From the NCBI RefSeq assembly GCF_014879975.1, contig NZ_CP062501.1, positions 1,426,001 through 1,490,000 of the forward strand: a stretch of 64,000 nucleotides of DNA. Direction: 5' to 3'. This DNA comes from Vibrio bathopelagicus (lineage in GTDB: Bacteria; Pseudomonadota; Gammaproteobacteria; Enterobacterales; Vibrionaceae). A model generated the notes under the pieces. It saw only the letters and a program-made list of their open reading frames with translations. It was not told where the DNA came from and searched no databases. Positions 9,279 through 19,392 of the stretch are shown in pieces. Made by a program: the position numbers and the translations under genes. Within the stretch, counting starts at the first letter, position 1; each line of letters starts with the position of its first letter.

Positions 9279-10877
9279 ATGAAACGCACAGATGAACAAC
9301 GCCTAGAAACACTCAGCCCATTCGAAGTAAAAAATACACTGATCGACCTGGCTCAACATTCACACGAGAAAACAATGATCAATGCTGGTCGCGGCAACCC
9401 AAACTGGGTAGCGACAGCGCCACGTGAAGCCTTCTTCCAGTTAGGTATGTTTGCACTGGAAGAGTCGAAAGCGACCTTTTCTGGCTATCAAGGCTTTGGT
9501 GGTATGGGTGCAAAAGAGGACATTAGCCTACGTTTCCTCCAATTTTGTGAGAAACACGAAGAACAAGAAGGCGTTCAGTTCCTTATCGAGGCCTTCCAGT
9601 TCATTACTGAGCAATATCAGGTAGACAGCGATGAACTAATTTATGAATGGGTTGGCGGTATTTTGGGGAATAACTACCCTGTTCCCGACCGTATGCTTAA
9701 GTATTCAGAATTAATCGCTCGCAAATACATAGAGCAAGAAATGGCAGGCCCTCAGCCATTGCCTGCCGGTAAGTTTGACTTGTTCGCTGTTGAAGGTGGT
9801 ACCGCGGCAATGGTTTATATTTTCAATACCTTGAAGAGTAACCGTTTACTAAACAAAGGCGATACCATTGCGATTGGCGCGCCGATTTTCACGCCTTACA
9901 TCGAGATGCCAGAGCTTGAAGATTACTCGTTGGACAAAGTGGAAATCATGGCAACGGAAGCGTCGGCGTGGCAGATCCCTGATTCTGAATTAGAGAAGTT
10001 AAATGACCCAAGCGTAAAAGCGTTTTTCCTTGTCAACCCAAGCAACCCTGCATCGGTAAGGCTGAGTGATGAAACGCTGTACAAAATTGCAGAGATTGCT
10101 AACCGCCGCCCTGAACTCATCCTGCTTACTGATGATGTTTATGGCACCTTTACAGATAACTTCACTTCGTTGGCAATGCTTGCTCCTAAAAACACAATTC
10201 TTGTGTACTCATACTCTAAGTACTTTGGTGCGACAGGTTGGCGTTTAGGGGTGATTGGCGTACACGAAGACAACAACTTCGATCGCATGATTCGAGATCT
10301 TCCAGAAGACACTCGAAGAACATTAACTCAGCGATACCAAGGCATTGCACTTGAGCCAAGTAAGATTAAATTCATTGATCGCTTGGTGGCAGACAGTCGA
10401 GCAGTAGCACTGAACCATACCGCAGGTCTTTCTACTCCGCAGCAAATCCAGATGACAATGTTCTCGTTGTTGTCTCTAATGCAAGGCGGTGAAGAATATA
10501 AGCGCTTGGCTAAGCAGATTGTGCGCCGTCGCTACCACACGCTGATGCAGAAGAACTTGACGGCTCCAATCATTGCAGAGGGTGATCAAACCGGCGCATT
10601 TTATTACGTAGAGATTGATCTGAAAGAGATTGCTCAATCGATTCACAGCAACGATTTCTTCACATGGTTAGAAGAAACGTATGAACCATTGGATTTCTTG
10701 GTTCGCCTTGCGGAAGAACACGGCGTGATTGTGATGCCTGGGGCGGGTTTTGATGCGCCAACGTGGTCTCTGCGTGTGTCTCTAGCGAACCTAGAGGAAG
10801 CACAATACGCAAATATCACTCAGGCGATGAATACCGTAATGCAAAGCTACGTAGAGCGTTTCGAGGCAACTTGTTAA
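9279..10877 (+). CDS. aspD: Aspartate 4-decarboxylase
   Basis: PLP-dependent fold-type I enzyme converting L-aspartate to L-alanine and CO2. At 532 residues it has the family length. The Schiff-base lysine is in YSYSKYFGATGWRLG (about K314), the substrate-arginine motif is near the C-terminus (WSLRVSLANL), and the N-terminal AGRGNPNW motif is present. Start ATG 9279 has an AAAGAGAAAAG stretch upstream. Works with AspT 113 bases upstream. Confidence 0.93.
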   Translation: MKRTDEQRLETLSPFEVKNTLIDLAQHSHEKTMINAGRGNPNWVATAPREAFFQLGMFALEESKATFSGYQGFGGMGAKEDISLRFLQFCEKHEEQEGVQFLIEAFQFITEQYQVDSDELIYEWVGGILGNNYPVPDRMLKYSELIARKYIEQEMAGPQPLPAGKFDLFAVEGGTAAMVYIFNTLKSNRLLNKGDTIAIGAPIFTPYIEMPELEDYSLDKVEIMATEASAWQIPDSELEKLNDPSVKAFFLVNPSNPASVRLSDETLYKIAEIANRRPELILLTDDVYGTFTDNFTSLAMLAPKNTILVYSYSKYFGATGWRLGVIGVHEDNNFDRMIRDLPEDTRRTLTQRYQGIALEPSKIKFIDRLVADSRAVALNHTAGLSTPQQIQMTMFSLLSLMQGGEEYKRLAKQIVRRRYHTLMQKNLTAPIIAEGDQTGAFYYVEIDLKEIAQSIHSNDFFTWLEETYEPLDFLVRLAEEHGVIVMPGAGFDAPTWSLRVSLANLEEAQYANITQAMNTVMQSYVERFEATC

Positions 10878-10922
10878 CGCAATCTCAGCACCGAGTAGGC
10901 TCATAGAAAGGCAATAAGTCTA

Positions 10923-10955
10923 AGTGTAGGTTCACTAACTCAATGAACCTACACT
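10923..10955. terminator. Hairpin between convergent aspD and the OMP gene
   Basis: A perfect 12-bp stem (10923-10934 with 10944-10955) lies between convergent genes; the T-rich tail is weak. Probably a bidirectional terminator. Confidence 0.55.
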
Positions 10956-10989
10956 CAGATCTAATTATTTAAGACGATAGTCAGAATAG

Positions 10990-11679
10990 CTATTTAAACT
11001 CATAGGTATAAGATGCGCCAACACTGTTATTTTCACCGAAATCATCCTCAGCAAAAATGGTGAAGAAGTTGAAAGATTGAGCATCACTCAACTTGTAGCT
11101 AGCGCCAACCCCCGCCCAATAACCCGAATAGTCATCAGAGCCCATAGAGCCACCGCCAAAACCAATCAGTGACCACTCGTCAGTAATTGTTTTTAGGCCA
11201 AACGCACCAATATAACCACCGTGTGTTGAACTCGGCATGAGCACATAATCAGAACCCACATTCTCGTCATCGAATACCGCAACTTCACCATCATTATAGC
11301 TGTAGCCAGCCATAGGGAAAATTTGCCAACCGAACGGCTCAATATCGAAATAACTCAGTGGTATAAATGTACCAATACTGTAGTTGTTCTTGTAAGCATC
11401 GTTATCATACTCAGAGCGGCTGAAGTTGAAGTTCACGATACCCATCGGCAACAGCCATGAACCACCTACTCGCCACTCTTCACCGTCTGCATTGACACGA
11501 GCATTGATCATTCGAGCTTCATCTAGCCCAATAGACCCAGAAAACTGCAAATCTTCGTTATAAGCAACGCCAGCTTTAGTTACGATTTTAGTCGGATCGT
11601 CAGGGTGCTTCTCTTCAGCTAAAACACCCGTTGAGCCCAGTATTACCGAAGTAACAATTAATAGATTACGTAATGTCAT
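10990..11679 (-). CDS. Outer membrane beta-barrel protein (small, uncharacterised)
   Basis: 229 residues with a signal peptide ending at about residue 22 (STGVLAEEK), then alternating amphipathic strands rich in Gly/Tyr/Trp and a C-terminal aromatic-containing strand (ASYTYEFK), as in outer-membrane barrels. It overlaps the stop of the FadL-like gene (TAATG), so the two are translationally coupled. The family is not recognised; partner function in lipid or hydrophobic-compound uptake is inference. Confidence 0.75.
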   Translation of the reverse strand: MTLRNLLIVTSVILGSTGVLAEEKHPDDPTKIVTKAGVAYNEDLQFSGSIGLDEARMINARVNADGEEWRVGGSWLLPMGIVNFNFSRSEYDNDAYKNNYSIGTFIPLSYFDIEPFGWQIFPMAGYSYNDGEVAVFDDENVGSDYVLMPSSTHGGYIGAFGLKTITDEWSLIGFGGGSMGSDDYSGYWAGVGASYKLSDAQSFNFFTIFAEDDFGENNSVGASYTYEFK

Positions 11680-12884
11680 TAGAAGGTCGCGCTAACACCA
11701 ATAAAGTGGATACGACCATCGAACGAGCCGTTTAGCAAATTAACATCACTACTAGCAAGATTACGGTTCATATCAACTGAACCTAAATCTGCATATTCAT
11801 AGAAAACGTCAATTAAGATGTCATCCCAGTAGGTAGATGCACCTACCGAGTAGCGATACTGTTCACCCACTGGCAGATCCACCCACTGCATTGAAGGGTC
11901 ATCTTGTGGAGAAGTTTCGTAAGAGAAGCCAGCTTTCAGACGCCAATCTGAGTTGAGTTGGTAATCCGCACCTACTGCAAACTTCCATACATCATCCCAA
12001 TCACGTTCAATTGGGACACCGTTAACTGGACTTCCTGCTATTCCAAAATCAAGAACGGTTGTATCCCATTCACTCCAACGGTGGAACTGAACGCTCGCAA
12101 GTAGATCAAGCTGAGAGTTCAAAGCATAACTAGCACTTAAGTCGATAATTTCAGGTAAAGCAATATCAGTTGATAATGAATTCAATGCGCCTTGGTTAAT
12201 AACGCCATTTACATCATTGTTAAATTCATGCTCTAGCTTAGAGCGGTAACTGGCACCTAATTTGAGTTTATCTGTAGGCGTGAACATTACACCAAGGTTA
12301 TAACCATAAGCCCAGTCGGTATCTTGCTTAGCAGTAAGCATTGACGTCGTTTGTTGGAATGCAGCCCAACTCAATTGAACGCCTGCGCCTATTGACCACT
12401 GATCATTCAGCTTATAACTCAGTGATGGGTTCACTTGCATCGCAGTTAGGGTAATGTCTTCTAGAAGTGCAGCACCCGCCCAATCACTGCCGTAATCTAA
12501 GCTTGAGCCACCGACAGCGCCTAACGCAATACCAAGGTGTAATTTATCTGTGACTTGATGGGCATGAAAGGCACCAAATGAAGGAAGAACTGAGTGCCCT
12601 TTTCCATCACCGCTAGAATCTTGATTATCTTGATATTTCATCTCAAGGTCGAACGCCATGGTGTTGATGGTCGTTTTGCTTTCGCCCATGTGAGACATGG
12701 TGGCAGGGTTCGTCCACATCGCCGCCGCAGATCGGGTGTAAACACCGTCACCAGCGCCAGTAGTACCAGCGTTGGCAACAACGGCCTCTTGTAAAAACAG
12801 GCCACTTGCGAATGCATTTAAGCTAGTAAAAATTGCAGTGGCAGCTAGAGAGTAAGTAAAAGTTTTGTTCATCAGGATGCTCAT
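11679..12884 (-). CDS. FadL/OmpP1/TodX-type outer membrane transporter
   Basis: Channel for long-chain fatty acids or hydrophobic compounds. After a signal peptide ending NAFA, the mature protein starts SGLFLQEAVVANAGTTGAG and carries the plug signature SAAAMWTNPATMSHM typical of FadL; 401 residues. ATG 12884 has an AAGG site; an internal ATG at 12872 would still give a full signal peptide. First gene of a two-gene operon with the barrel protein. It is probably one of several FadL paralogues, so I leave the symbol empty. Confidence 0.88.
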   Translation of the reverse strand: MSILMNKTFTYSLAATAIFTSLNAFASGLFLQEAVVANAGTTGAGDGVYTRSAAAMWTNPATMSHMGESKTTINTMAFDLEMKYQDNQDSSGDGKGHSVLPSFGAFHAHQVTDKLHLGIALGAVGGSSLDYGSDWAGAALLEDITLTAMQVNPSLSYKLNDQWSIGAGVQLSWAAFQQTTSMLTAKQDTDWAYGYNLGVMFTPTDKLKLGASYRSKLEHEFNNDVNGVINQGALNSLSTDIALPEIIDLSASYALNSQLDLLASVQFHRWSEWDTTVLDFGIAGSPVNGVPIERDWDDVWKFAVGADYQLNSDWRLKAGFSYETSPQDDPSMQWVDLPVGEQYRYSVGASTYWDDILIDVFYEYADLGSVDMNRNLASSDVNLLNGSFDGRIHFIGVSATF

Positions 12885-12965
12885 TTAGCCTTAGACATTA
12901 AATTGTTCTAAGGTTATCGCAAAGCCCGATAAACAAAGGGAATATCGATTATTCCTGTACAAACG

Positions 12966-13778
12966 CTACTTAAACTTCCTGGCAACGTATGGCCGTGGTT
13001 TGTCTCTATGAATTTCACGTTGAGCAGCAATCGCCCTGTTCTTACCTAGCCCTACCTTTATTTGATACCAAGTCTCATAGAACACAGCCATACCAGGGCT
13101 CGACCACCAAGTCTTGTTGTAGAGCTTCTTATTAGCAGCGACAACATCTGGCGACCGATTCGCACACTCAAGTGCCAACGCATAGGCTTCAGCGTAAGGA
13201 TCTTCGGCAATTTTGGTCACCAAACCATATTCTTTCGCTGTTTCGCAATCGATCACTTTGGCCGTCATCGCCATTTCTAGCGTGTGATCTTTACGCATCA
13301 ACTCTCGAAATGCGATGGCGCCGCCCATGTCCGGAATCAGCCCCCACTTAGCTTCTAAGATAGAAAAGTTGGCGTCTGGACTGGCTATTCGAAAGTCGCC
13401 ACCACTGACCAGTTGCAGACCTCCTCCCCAACAACGTCCGTGAATTGCAAAAATAACTGGGCACGGAATATCTCGCCAACCTAATGAAAAACGTTGAGCG
13501 GCGTTTGGCAATGTCGGTAGCCATTTAAAAAGAAGCTTCATCGCACCAGACTTGCTAGTCAGCAAAGACTTCACATCAAGCCCTGAACAAAAGTCTGTTC
13601 CACTGCCTTTTACGATCACAGCTCGAATCTCGGTGTTCTTCTTCAACTGACTGACCATGTTATTCACCCCTTGAAACATCGCCATATCAATGGCATTGAG
13701 CTTATCTGGTCGGTTCAACACAACCGTCGCGATTTGGTTTTCATCGATAGAACAAGTAATACGCTCGAGGTTTGGCAT
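12966..13778 (-). CDS. Crotonase-family enoyl-CoA hydratase/isomerase
   Basis: 270 residues with the crotonase fold. Oxyanion-hole segments are FCSGLDV (about 63-69) and GRCWGGGLQL (about 114-123). Acidic residues in LEAKWGLIPDMGG (about 141-154) are in position to be catalytic. Likely hydrates or isomerises an acyl-CoA in fatty-acid breakdown, consistent with the FadL-type gene next to it, but substrate is unknown. It is monocistronic, on the same strand as its neighbours. Confidence 0.85.
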   Translation of the reverse strand: MPNLERITCSIDENQIATVVLNRPDKLNAIDMAMFQGVNNMVSQLKKNTEIRAVIVKGSGTDFCSGLDVKSLLTSKSGAMKLLFKWLPTLPNAAQRFSLGWRDIPCPVIFAIHGRCWGGGLQLVSGGDFRIASPDANFSILEAKWGLIPDMGGAIAFRELMRKDHTLEMAMTAKVIDCETAKEYGLVTKIAEDPYAEAYALALECANRSPDVVAANKKLYNKTWWSSPGMAVFYETWYQIKVGLGKNRAIAAQREIHRDKPRPYVARKFK

Positions 13779-13901
13779 AGTGCTACCTTATCAGTGGTCA
13801 GACCTTTAGATTATACATTTTATTAACATATGCCAAACTTGCACATTAAGAAGCGAGATCTGTGTTGCTTAACATCTCCCGCTTACACATACGACATCAA
13901 T

Positions 13902-13936
13902 AAAAAAGCAGTGATAGATCGCTCTATTCACTGCTT
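13902..13936 (-). terminator. Intrinsic terminator after fhuB
   Basis: On the minus strand AAGCAGTGA pairs with TCACTGCTT (13906-13914 with 13928-13936), with an inner TAGA/TCTA stem, followed by a run of six T. Confidence 0.75.
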
Positions 13937-13999
13937 GTCATTCGTAGCTTTCAACAGCAATAGCTTAGATTGCCAATAGCTTTAAGTTGTTAGCAAAAC

Positions 14000-15994
14000 C
14001 TATGTTCTTCGGGATTTCAATAACAAGAAGATGAAGTAGCTGCCACCAATAATAGAAACTAGCGTTCCTGCTGCGAGTTGAGCCGGAAACACCACCACTT
14101 GCCCTAGCCAATCTGCAAATAACATCAGTGCTGCACCTATCAAAAACGATAAGATGATTTGTTCACGAACCAAGCGAGCACCCACCATTACCGCAATGTG
14201 TGGCGCCAACAAGCCGACAAACGCGACAGGCCCCATCGTTGTTGTCACGACCGAACATAAGATCGCAACAATACACAACAATGCCACGTAGGCGATATTG
14301 ATATTCAACCCTCTGGCACTCGCGAACTGACGTCCAGTCGCAATTAAGGTCACCCAACGACTCAGTAACAGAGCAACACCAATACAAGCCGTTATCACGA
14401 TGGTCATAGTCGCTGCTGATTCGGGCTCAACACGGTAGGTCGATCCTGCCAACCAAGCCAATAAGGTGTATTTCCCCTCACCCACTCGCGTTAAAGAGAA
14501 TTGCACCAGAGCTTCCAAGACTGCGGTCAGCGAAATACCAGTGAGGATCAAAATCGATGGTGCAAACTGATGCTTCTTGCCAAGGAATAGCAGTAAACAC
14601 AGAGCAATTGCACTGCCTAAAAAAGCAATCCAAGGGCTCAATGAGTGAATCGAATAGCCCATAAACAGGCTACTGAAGATCAATGCCAGAACCGCACCAG
14701 CCGACACACCAAGAATGTCAGGGCTTGCGAGCGGGTTGTAGACCAATCTTTGTAAAATCACACCAGCCACCGCCAAGCCGCCACCAGCGAATATCGCAGT
14801 TAACATTCTCGGCCAGCGAATCGACCATTCAAATGCGTCTGGGATAACAAAGTAGCCCAAATCAGAAGAAGGCTGTGAGAGCGTGCTTAATGCCAACAAC
14901 CCGAAGATCATCGTGCCCAACAAGAAGTAAGCCAAAGGCGAAATAGATTTTGGTCCTTTAGGCATCGTGAAAAACAGCTGATCTTGCGCAGATAATTGCT
15001 TTCTCGCGATAATGATCAAAGCTGGAGCACCAATCACCGCGGTTGCAGTCCCGGTTGGAATCATATCCAAAGACCATTGAGCCAAAAAGATAGCCAAACT
15101 GTCGGTAACACAAAGCAACAGCGCCCCTAACACGCAGCTAGCGATGAGTTCAGGTTTCGCTTTTAAAAAGCCCAAGTGCCTTGCGATATTAGGCGCAATC
15201 AAACCGATAAAGCTGATCACGCCCACCGAAGTAATCGACACGGAAACCAACCAAACGCCAATCGCCATGAGTACAAAGAAGGTCGTACCGATGTTAAGAC
15301 CACGCGCAGCAGCCCCTTCAGTACCAATCGAAAGCAGAGTCAAAACTCTTGGAGCCAACAGGAAAATAGCAAAGATTGGCAGTAACTTAGGCATTAACCA
15401 AAATACTTGCTCCCAACCATTCTGTCCTAGATCGCCCGCTCCCCATACGAACAAGTTCTGCGCGTATTGGTCGTTAAGCAAAATAATCGCCGTCGCAAAT
15501 GCGCCTAGCAGTAAGTTAACTGCCATACCCGCCAAAACAATCGGCAAACCGCTCATATTTTTGATGCCAACAATTGAAACGATAAGCCCCATTGCAAGCA
15601 GCGCCCCAACCAGAGCAAACCAAACAGAATATTGAGCGACCAACATCGGTGCGACCACATTCAGAATGACCAAACCAAGCCACGCCCCTGATGATGTCCC
15701 GAGTGTAAGCGGAGACATCATGCGATTTTGCGTTAGCTGTTGAAACAGGCTACCGATAGTACCGAGTGTTCCACCAACCAAAATCGCCATCACTAAACGT
15801 GGTAAGTTGACATAGATTAACGCCATCAACTCGAATGAATCATCGACCATTTTATTGAATGTAACGATGTCACTGATCTGTGAGACTTGCTGGAACAGCT
15901 CACCGATAGGGCCAAATTCAGACTGACCTAACCATAAATGAACAAGGGCGGCGAAAAACAAAGCTGCCCCCATCACTAAACCACTGGATTTCAT
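14000..15994 (-). CDS. fhuB: Fe(3+)-hydroxamate ABC transporter permease, fused two-domain FhuB
   Basis: Inner-membrane permease for ferric hydroxamate siderophores. At 664 residues it is a fusion of two BtuC/FecCD-like halves (about 1-330 and 345-664), as in E. coli FhuB. Each half has the ATPase-coupling Gly-rich loop (ISFIGLIAPNIARH and VAFVGLLAPHIAVM). It overlaps the fhuD stop by one base (TAATG). The ATPase gene fhuC lies about 5 kb away on the opposite strand at 21357. Confidence 0.92.
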   Translation of the reverse strand: MKSSGLVMGAALFFAALVHLWLGQSEFGPIGELFQQVSQISDIVTFNKMVDDSFELMALIYVNLPRLVMAILVGGTLGTIGSLFQQLTQNRMMSPLTLGTSSGAWLGLVILNVVAPMLVAQYSVWFALVGALLAMGLIVSIVGIKNMSGLPIVLAGMAVNLLLGAFATAIILLNDQYAQNLFVWGAGDLGQNGWEQVFWLMPKLLPIFAIFLLAPRVLTLLSIGTEGAAARGLNIGTTFFVLMAIGVWLVSVSITSVGVISFIGLIAPNIARHLGFLKAKPELIASCVLGALLLCVTDSLAIFLAQWSLDMIPTGTATAVIGAPALIIIARKQLSAQDQLFFTMPKGPKSISPLAYFLLGTMIFGLLALSTLSQPSSDLGYFVIPDAFEWSIRWPRMLTAIFAGGGLAVAGVILQRLVYNPLASPDILGVSAGAVLALIFSSLFMGYSIHSLSPWIAFLGSAIALCLLLFLGKKHQFAPSILILTGISLTAVLEALVQFSLTRVGEGKYTLLAWLAGSTYRVEPESAATMTIVITACIGVALLLSRWVTLIATGRQFASARGLNINIAYVALLCIVAILCSVVTTTMGPVAFVGLLAPHIAVMVGARLVREQIILSFLIGAALMLFADWLGQVVVFPAQLAAGTLVSIIGGSYFIFLLLKSRRT

Positions 15995-16947
15995 TACTGC
16001 TCCGCTAACGTCAACAACGATTGCGCCATCGCTTCTGCGTTATACAAGATCGACATTGCACCGCCGTAGCTCCAACTTGCCGCTACTGGGCTAAATTGAC
16101 CATCACGGACGAAAGGCATGCTCTTCCAGACAGGTGAACGATCTAGTTTTTCTTGATATGGGAAAGGTTCAAAATAAAGCGCAATGCCATTCTTTACGTT
16201 CTTAAGCTCGGTCATACGTTTTTGACTGATGCCCCACTGACTCGCAGGAAGATCCATCGCATTCTCAAAGCCTAGCTGTTCAAGCGCATATTGCGGAATC
16301 GAGTTATCACCGTATATGTAAACCGAAGTAGTGCTCGCAAAACGGAAAGAAGTCACTTTCGGTTTGTCGCCCGGATACGCTTTATCTAATTTAGCCTTAA
16401 GAACTGCGATTCGTTCATCCATTGCAGCCAGTTTGCTGTTCGCTTGCTCTTCTTTGCCAAGCAATTGGCCTATCTTCTTGAAGTTCTCGATAGCAGCAGC
16501 CGCATTGCTGTGCTGTTCACTGTATGTTTGGTAATAAAGCACGGGCGCAATTTCAGAAAGTCGCTCCTGAAGATCTTTTTGAGGTGAAGCGATAAGAATC
16601 ACATCAGGGTTGAGCTTCTTAAGCGCGGAAAAGTTAGGTTCAGTTCGAGTACCAATATCGGCTACGCCTTCTGGAATCGCAGGTTGAACAACCCAATCGC
16701 TATACCCTGCAATGTCTGGCACCGCAACTGGCGTAACGCCGAGTTCGATCACTTGCTCTGCTATGTCCCAGTTTAACGCGGCAACTCTAACCGGTTGTGC
16801 TTCAAGGGTTTTAACACCTTCACTGTCTTCAACTTTATAATCGGCCATCGCATTAAACGATAAAGCACTCGCTAACATCGATAACGCGAGTTTTGTATTC
16901 AACTTCTTTGCTTTAGAGAAATGGGAAGCTATTGGTTTTAAGCTCAT
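15994..16947 (-). CDS. fhuD: Fe(3+)-hydroxamate periplasmic binding protein FhuD
   Basis: 317 residues. A long N-region signal peptide ends near residue 35 (LSFNAMADYK). The mature part is a class III (TroA/FhuD-like) binding protein with two lobes joined by a long helix: residues about 50-150 (VRVAALNWDIAEQVIELG, LKKLNPDVILIAS) and 200-310. It delivers the ferric siderophore to FhuB, with which it is translationally coupled. Confidence 0.9.
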   Translation of the reverse strand: MSLKPIASHFSKAKKLNTKLALSMLASALSFNAMADYKVEDSEGVKTLEAQPVRVAALNWDIAEQVIELGVTPVAVPDIAGYSDWVVQPAIPEGVADIGTRTEPNFSALKKLNPDVILIASPQKDLQERLSEIAPVLYYQTYSEQHSNAAAAIENFKKIGQLLGKEEQANSKLAAMDERIAVLKAKLDKAYPGDKPKVTSFRFASTTSVYIYGDNSIPQYALEQLGFENAMDLPASQWGISQKRMTELKNVKNGIALYFEPFPYQEKLDRSPVWKSMPFVRDGQFSPVAASWSYGGAMSILYNAEAMAQSLLTLAEQ

Positions 16948-16990
16948 ATCTTTGTCTACTCAATCTAAATTCTATATTTCTTCAAACGAC

Positions 16991-17017
16991 AAAAGCAGCC
17001 CAGTGAAGGCTGCTTTA
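16991..17017 (-). terminator. Terminator/attenuator between the TonB receptor gene and fhuD
   Basis: AAAGCAGCC (16992-17000) and GGCTGCTTT (17008-17016) form a 9-bp stem with a 7-base loop and T-rich ends on the minus strand. It probably lowers fhuDB expression relative to the receptor. Confidence 0.65.
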
Positions 17018-17038
17018 AAATTGGGGACACTAACCTAG

Positions 17039-19186
17039 TTAGAATTCATAATTTACGCTTAGCTCTACAGACTGCTCAGCACCGAACCAGCAGTTCGATT
17101 GGTCGTAACAGGTGTAGTACTCTTCATTGAATAGGTTGTTCACTAACAAGTTAGCGGTTGCACCAGATAGTGTGTCGCTTGCCTCACCTAAGTCATAACC
17201 GACTGAAAGATCGACGACCGTGTAAGACGGCACTTTGCCTTGAGTATTCGTTGCGTCCATCTCCATTTCACCCATGTAACGAGCACCTGCGCTGAAGCGA
17301 GTTCCTGATAAAGCACCACCATAGACATAGTAATTGCTCCATAGGTTAGCGGCATGTGTCGGTACGTAGATTGGTGTAGTACCTTCTAGGTCTGGGTTTG
17401 CATCTTCCGTCACCTCCATGTCAACGTAGGTGTAGCTCGCATTAACATCCCAATCTTCCGTTACAAACCATCTGCCTTCAAGCTCCATACCTTGCGAGCG
17501 CACCTCACCTAACTGAATCTTAGAACGGTATGTAGGATCTGATGGATCAGCAGCAATTGAGTCTTTCTTAGTAATATGGAAATAAGAAGCTGTAACCTGT
17601 TGTGACATATCTGGAGACAGGTATTTAATACCTAGCTCAACCTGCTCACCTAGCTGAGGTTTTAAAGAGTTACCATTAATATCAGTACCTGCAGCCGGCT
17701 CAAAGCTCGTCGCGTAACTTACAAACGGAGAAATACCATTATCTAGCTCATACAAGGCACCAACACGGTAAGAGAACTGGTTATGATCGGCTTCTTCTTT
17801 TCCATCATAAGTTGGGTAAGAGCTATTTTTATCATCGCTCGCCTTGAACATGTCATAACGACCACCAGCAAGTAGAACAAGGGCGTCGTAGCGAACTTGG
17901 TCTTGGAAGTATAACCCTAGCTGCTCCGTCGTAATATCGTGAGATTCACGGTAGTTCTCTTGAAGCTGACTCTTATCCAAAAGGTCATTGTTCGGATTGT
18001 AAGCATCAAACCCGTAGAAACCCGCATTCGCAGTGAACTCTTTGTACAGCGAATCACCGGTTAGCTTTAGGTAGTCAACACCGAATAATAAATTGTGTTC
18101 TAATCCACTAATTTCCACGCGACCAGAAACTTGGTTATCGATAACAAAGCTTTGAGACTCTTCATCCGTACTGTAAGCATTTCGAATTAAACTGCCTGTC
18201 GCAGGGTTGAAATTAGTCGCGGTATGGTAAGTGTTTTCCTGATACAAAGAAGCGTCGGTGTAGCGTGCGTTCTGAAGGAAAGTCCAATTATCGTTGATTT
18301 GATGATTGATCTTATAACCTAACATCAATACTTCTCGTTCAAAGGTACTCCAGTTCTTGTCACCCATAGATACCGATGGATCACTTGCCTTCAGAACTTC
18401 AAGCGGCATTGCGGAATTGGTACCCATTGATGGATCGTTCTGATAGTAAAGATTGAAGTTAATAAGTGTTCTATCAGATACCTGCCAATCTAGTGAAGGA
18501 GCGATTACGTAGCGTTCTTCTTCAGCGTTATCGACTTGGCTGTCTTGTTTACGAGCAAGTGCTACCAAGCGGTAAGAAAAGTCACTATCACCCAATTGAC
18601 CTGTTGTATCAATTGAAGCTTCCATAAGGTTTCTTGAACCTGTAGATACTCCTACTTTTGTAGACGCATCTTCTTGCGGTGTCTTCGCAATCATATTGAC
18701 CATACCACCCGGTGGCATCGAACCATACAGTACAGACGTAGGGCCTTTAAATACTTCAACTTGTTGAATCGCAATAGGGTCTATTTGAGGTTGTAGGTTC
18801 CAACCAGTCAGGAACGGAAGTACTAAACCATCGTAGTAGCTTTGGTTATTACTAAAACCACGAATTGAGAACGTATCGTACATCGTTACTGAAGCGCCCT
18901 TCTGCTCGGTTACAACACCTGGCGCGTATCTAAGCGCTTGGTTGAGGGACTTCACACCTCGTTGCTCTAACTGTTCTTCATCAATAACCGTAATACCTTG
19001 AGGCGTCTCTTCTGGCTCAAGTGCCGACTTAGTCGCTGTATTACGATAGGCTTTACCCATAATAGTGACAGTCTCAATATTCGAGTCTGCCGCTGTAACG
19101 GTTTCTTCCGCCAACGCTTGCGCTGAAAACGCAGTGAGCAACGCTACTGCAAGTGATGAATACTTAAAACGAGTGTGAGTGGTCAT
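17039..19186 (-). CDS. TonB-dependent siderophore receptor (FhuA/FcuA type)
   Basis: 715-residue outer-membrane receptor. The signal peptide ends SAQALAEE at about residue 27, followed by a TonB-box-like ETVTIMG (about 38-44), a plug domain (TPQGITVIDEEQLEQRGVKS to about 170, including GPTSVLYGSMPPGGMVN) and a 22-strand barrel ending in NYEF. Gene context (fhuB, fhuD, fhuC, fhuF) points to a ferric hydroxamate such as ferrichrome or ferrioxamine; the exact ligand is not determinable. Confidence 0.9.
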   Translation of the reverse strand: MTTHTRFKYSSLAVALLTAFSAQALAEETVTAADSNIETVTIMGKAYRNTATKSALEPEETPQGITVIDEEQLEQRGVKSLNQALRYAPGVVTEQKGASVTMYDTFSIRGFSNNQSYYDGLVLPFLTGWNLQPQIDPIAIQQVEVFKGPTSVLYGSMPPGGMVNMIAKTPQEDASTKVGVSTGSRNLMEASIDTTGQLGDSDFSYRLVALARKQDSQVDNAEEERYVIAPSLDWQVSDRTLINFNLYYQNDPSMGTNSAMPLEVLKASDPSVSMGDKNWSTFEREVLMLGYKINHQINDNWTFLQNARYTDASLYQENTYHTATNFNPATGSLIRNAYSTDEESQSFVIDNQVSGRVEISGLEHNLLFGVDYLKLTGDSLYKEFTANAGFYGFDAYNPNNDLLDKSQLQENYRESHDITTEQLGLYFQDQVRYDALVLLAGGRYDMFKASDDKNSSYPTYDGKEEADHNQFSYRVGALYELDNGISPFVSYATSFEPAAGTDINGNSLKPQLGEQVELGIKYLSPDMSQQVTASYFHITKKDSIAADPSDPTYRSKIQLGEVRSQGMELEGRWFVTEDWDVNASYTYVDMEVTEDANPDLEGTTPIYVPTHAANLWSNYYVYGGALSGTRFSAGARYMGEMEMDATNTQGKVPSYTVVDLSVGYDLGEASDTLSGATANLLVNNLFNEEYYTCYDQSNCWFGAEQSVELSVNYEF

Positions 19187-19211
19187 GATTCCCTCGGTAC
19201 CAATGCTTAAT

Positions 19212-19236
19212 ATAAATAATAATAAATCTCATTTGC
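19212..19236. promoter_or_regulatory. Fur-box-like site upstream of the TonB receptor
   Basis: On the minus strand GCAAATGAGATTTATTATTA resembles the AT-rich GATAATGATAATCATTATC consensus, 26-50 bases before the receptor start. Iron repression is expected for this gene. Confidence 0.5.
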
Positions 19237-19392
19237 ATTGTATGTATCTAGAGATGGGATAATTAACAATTTGGTGCAAATTAAAAAAGAACTTGGCCTA
19301 ATTTTAATGAAAACCGGTCAATTGCTGATTAAAAACACAATTGACCTTATTTTTGGAGAGGCTTTACAAGAAGAGATTTTGTGGGGATATGA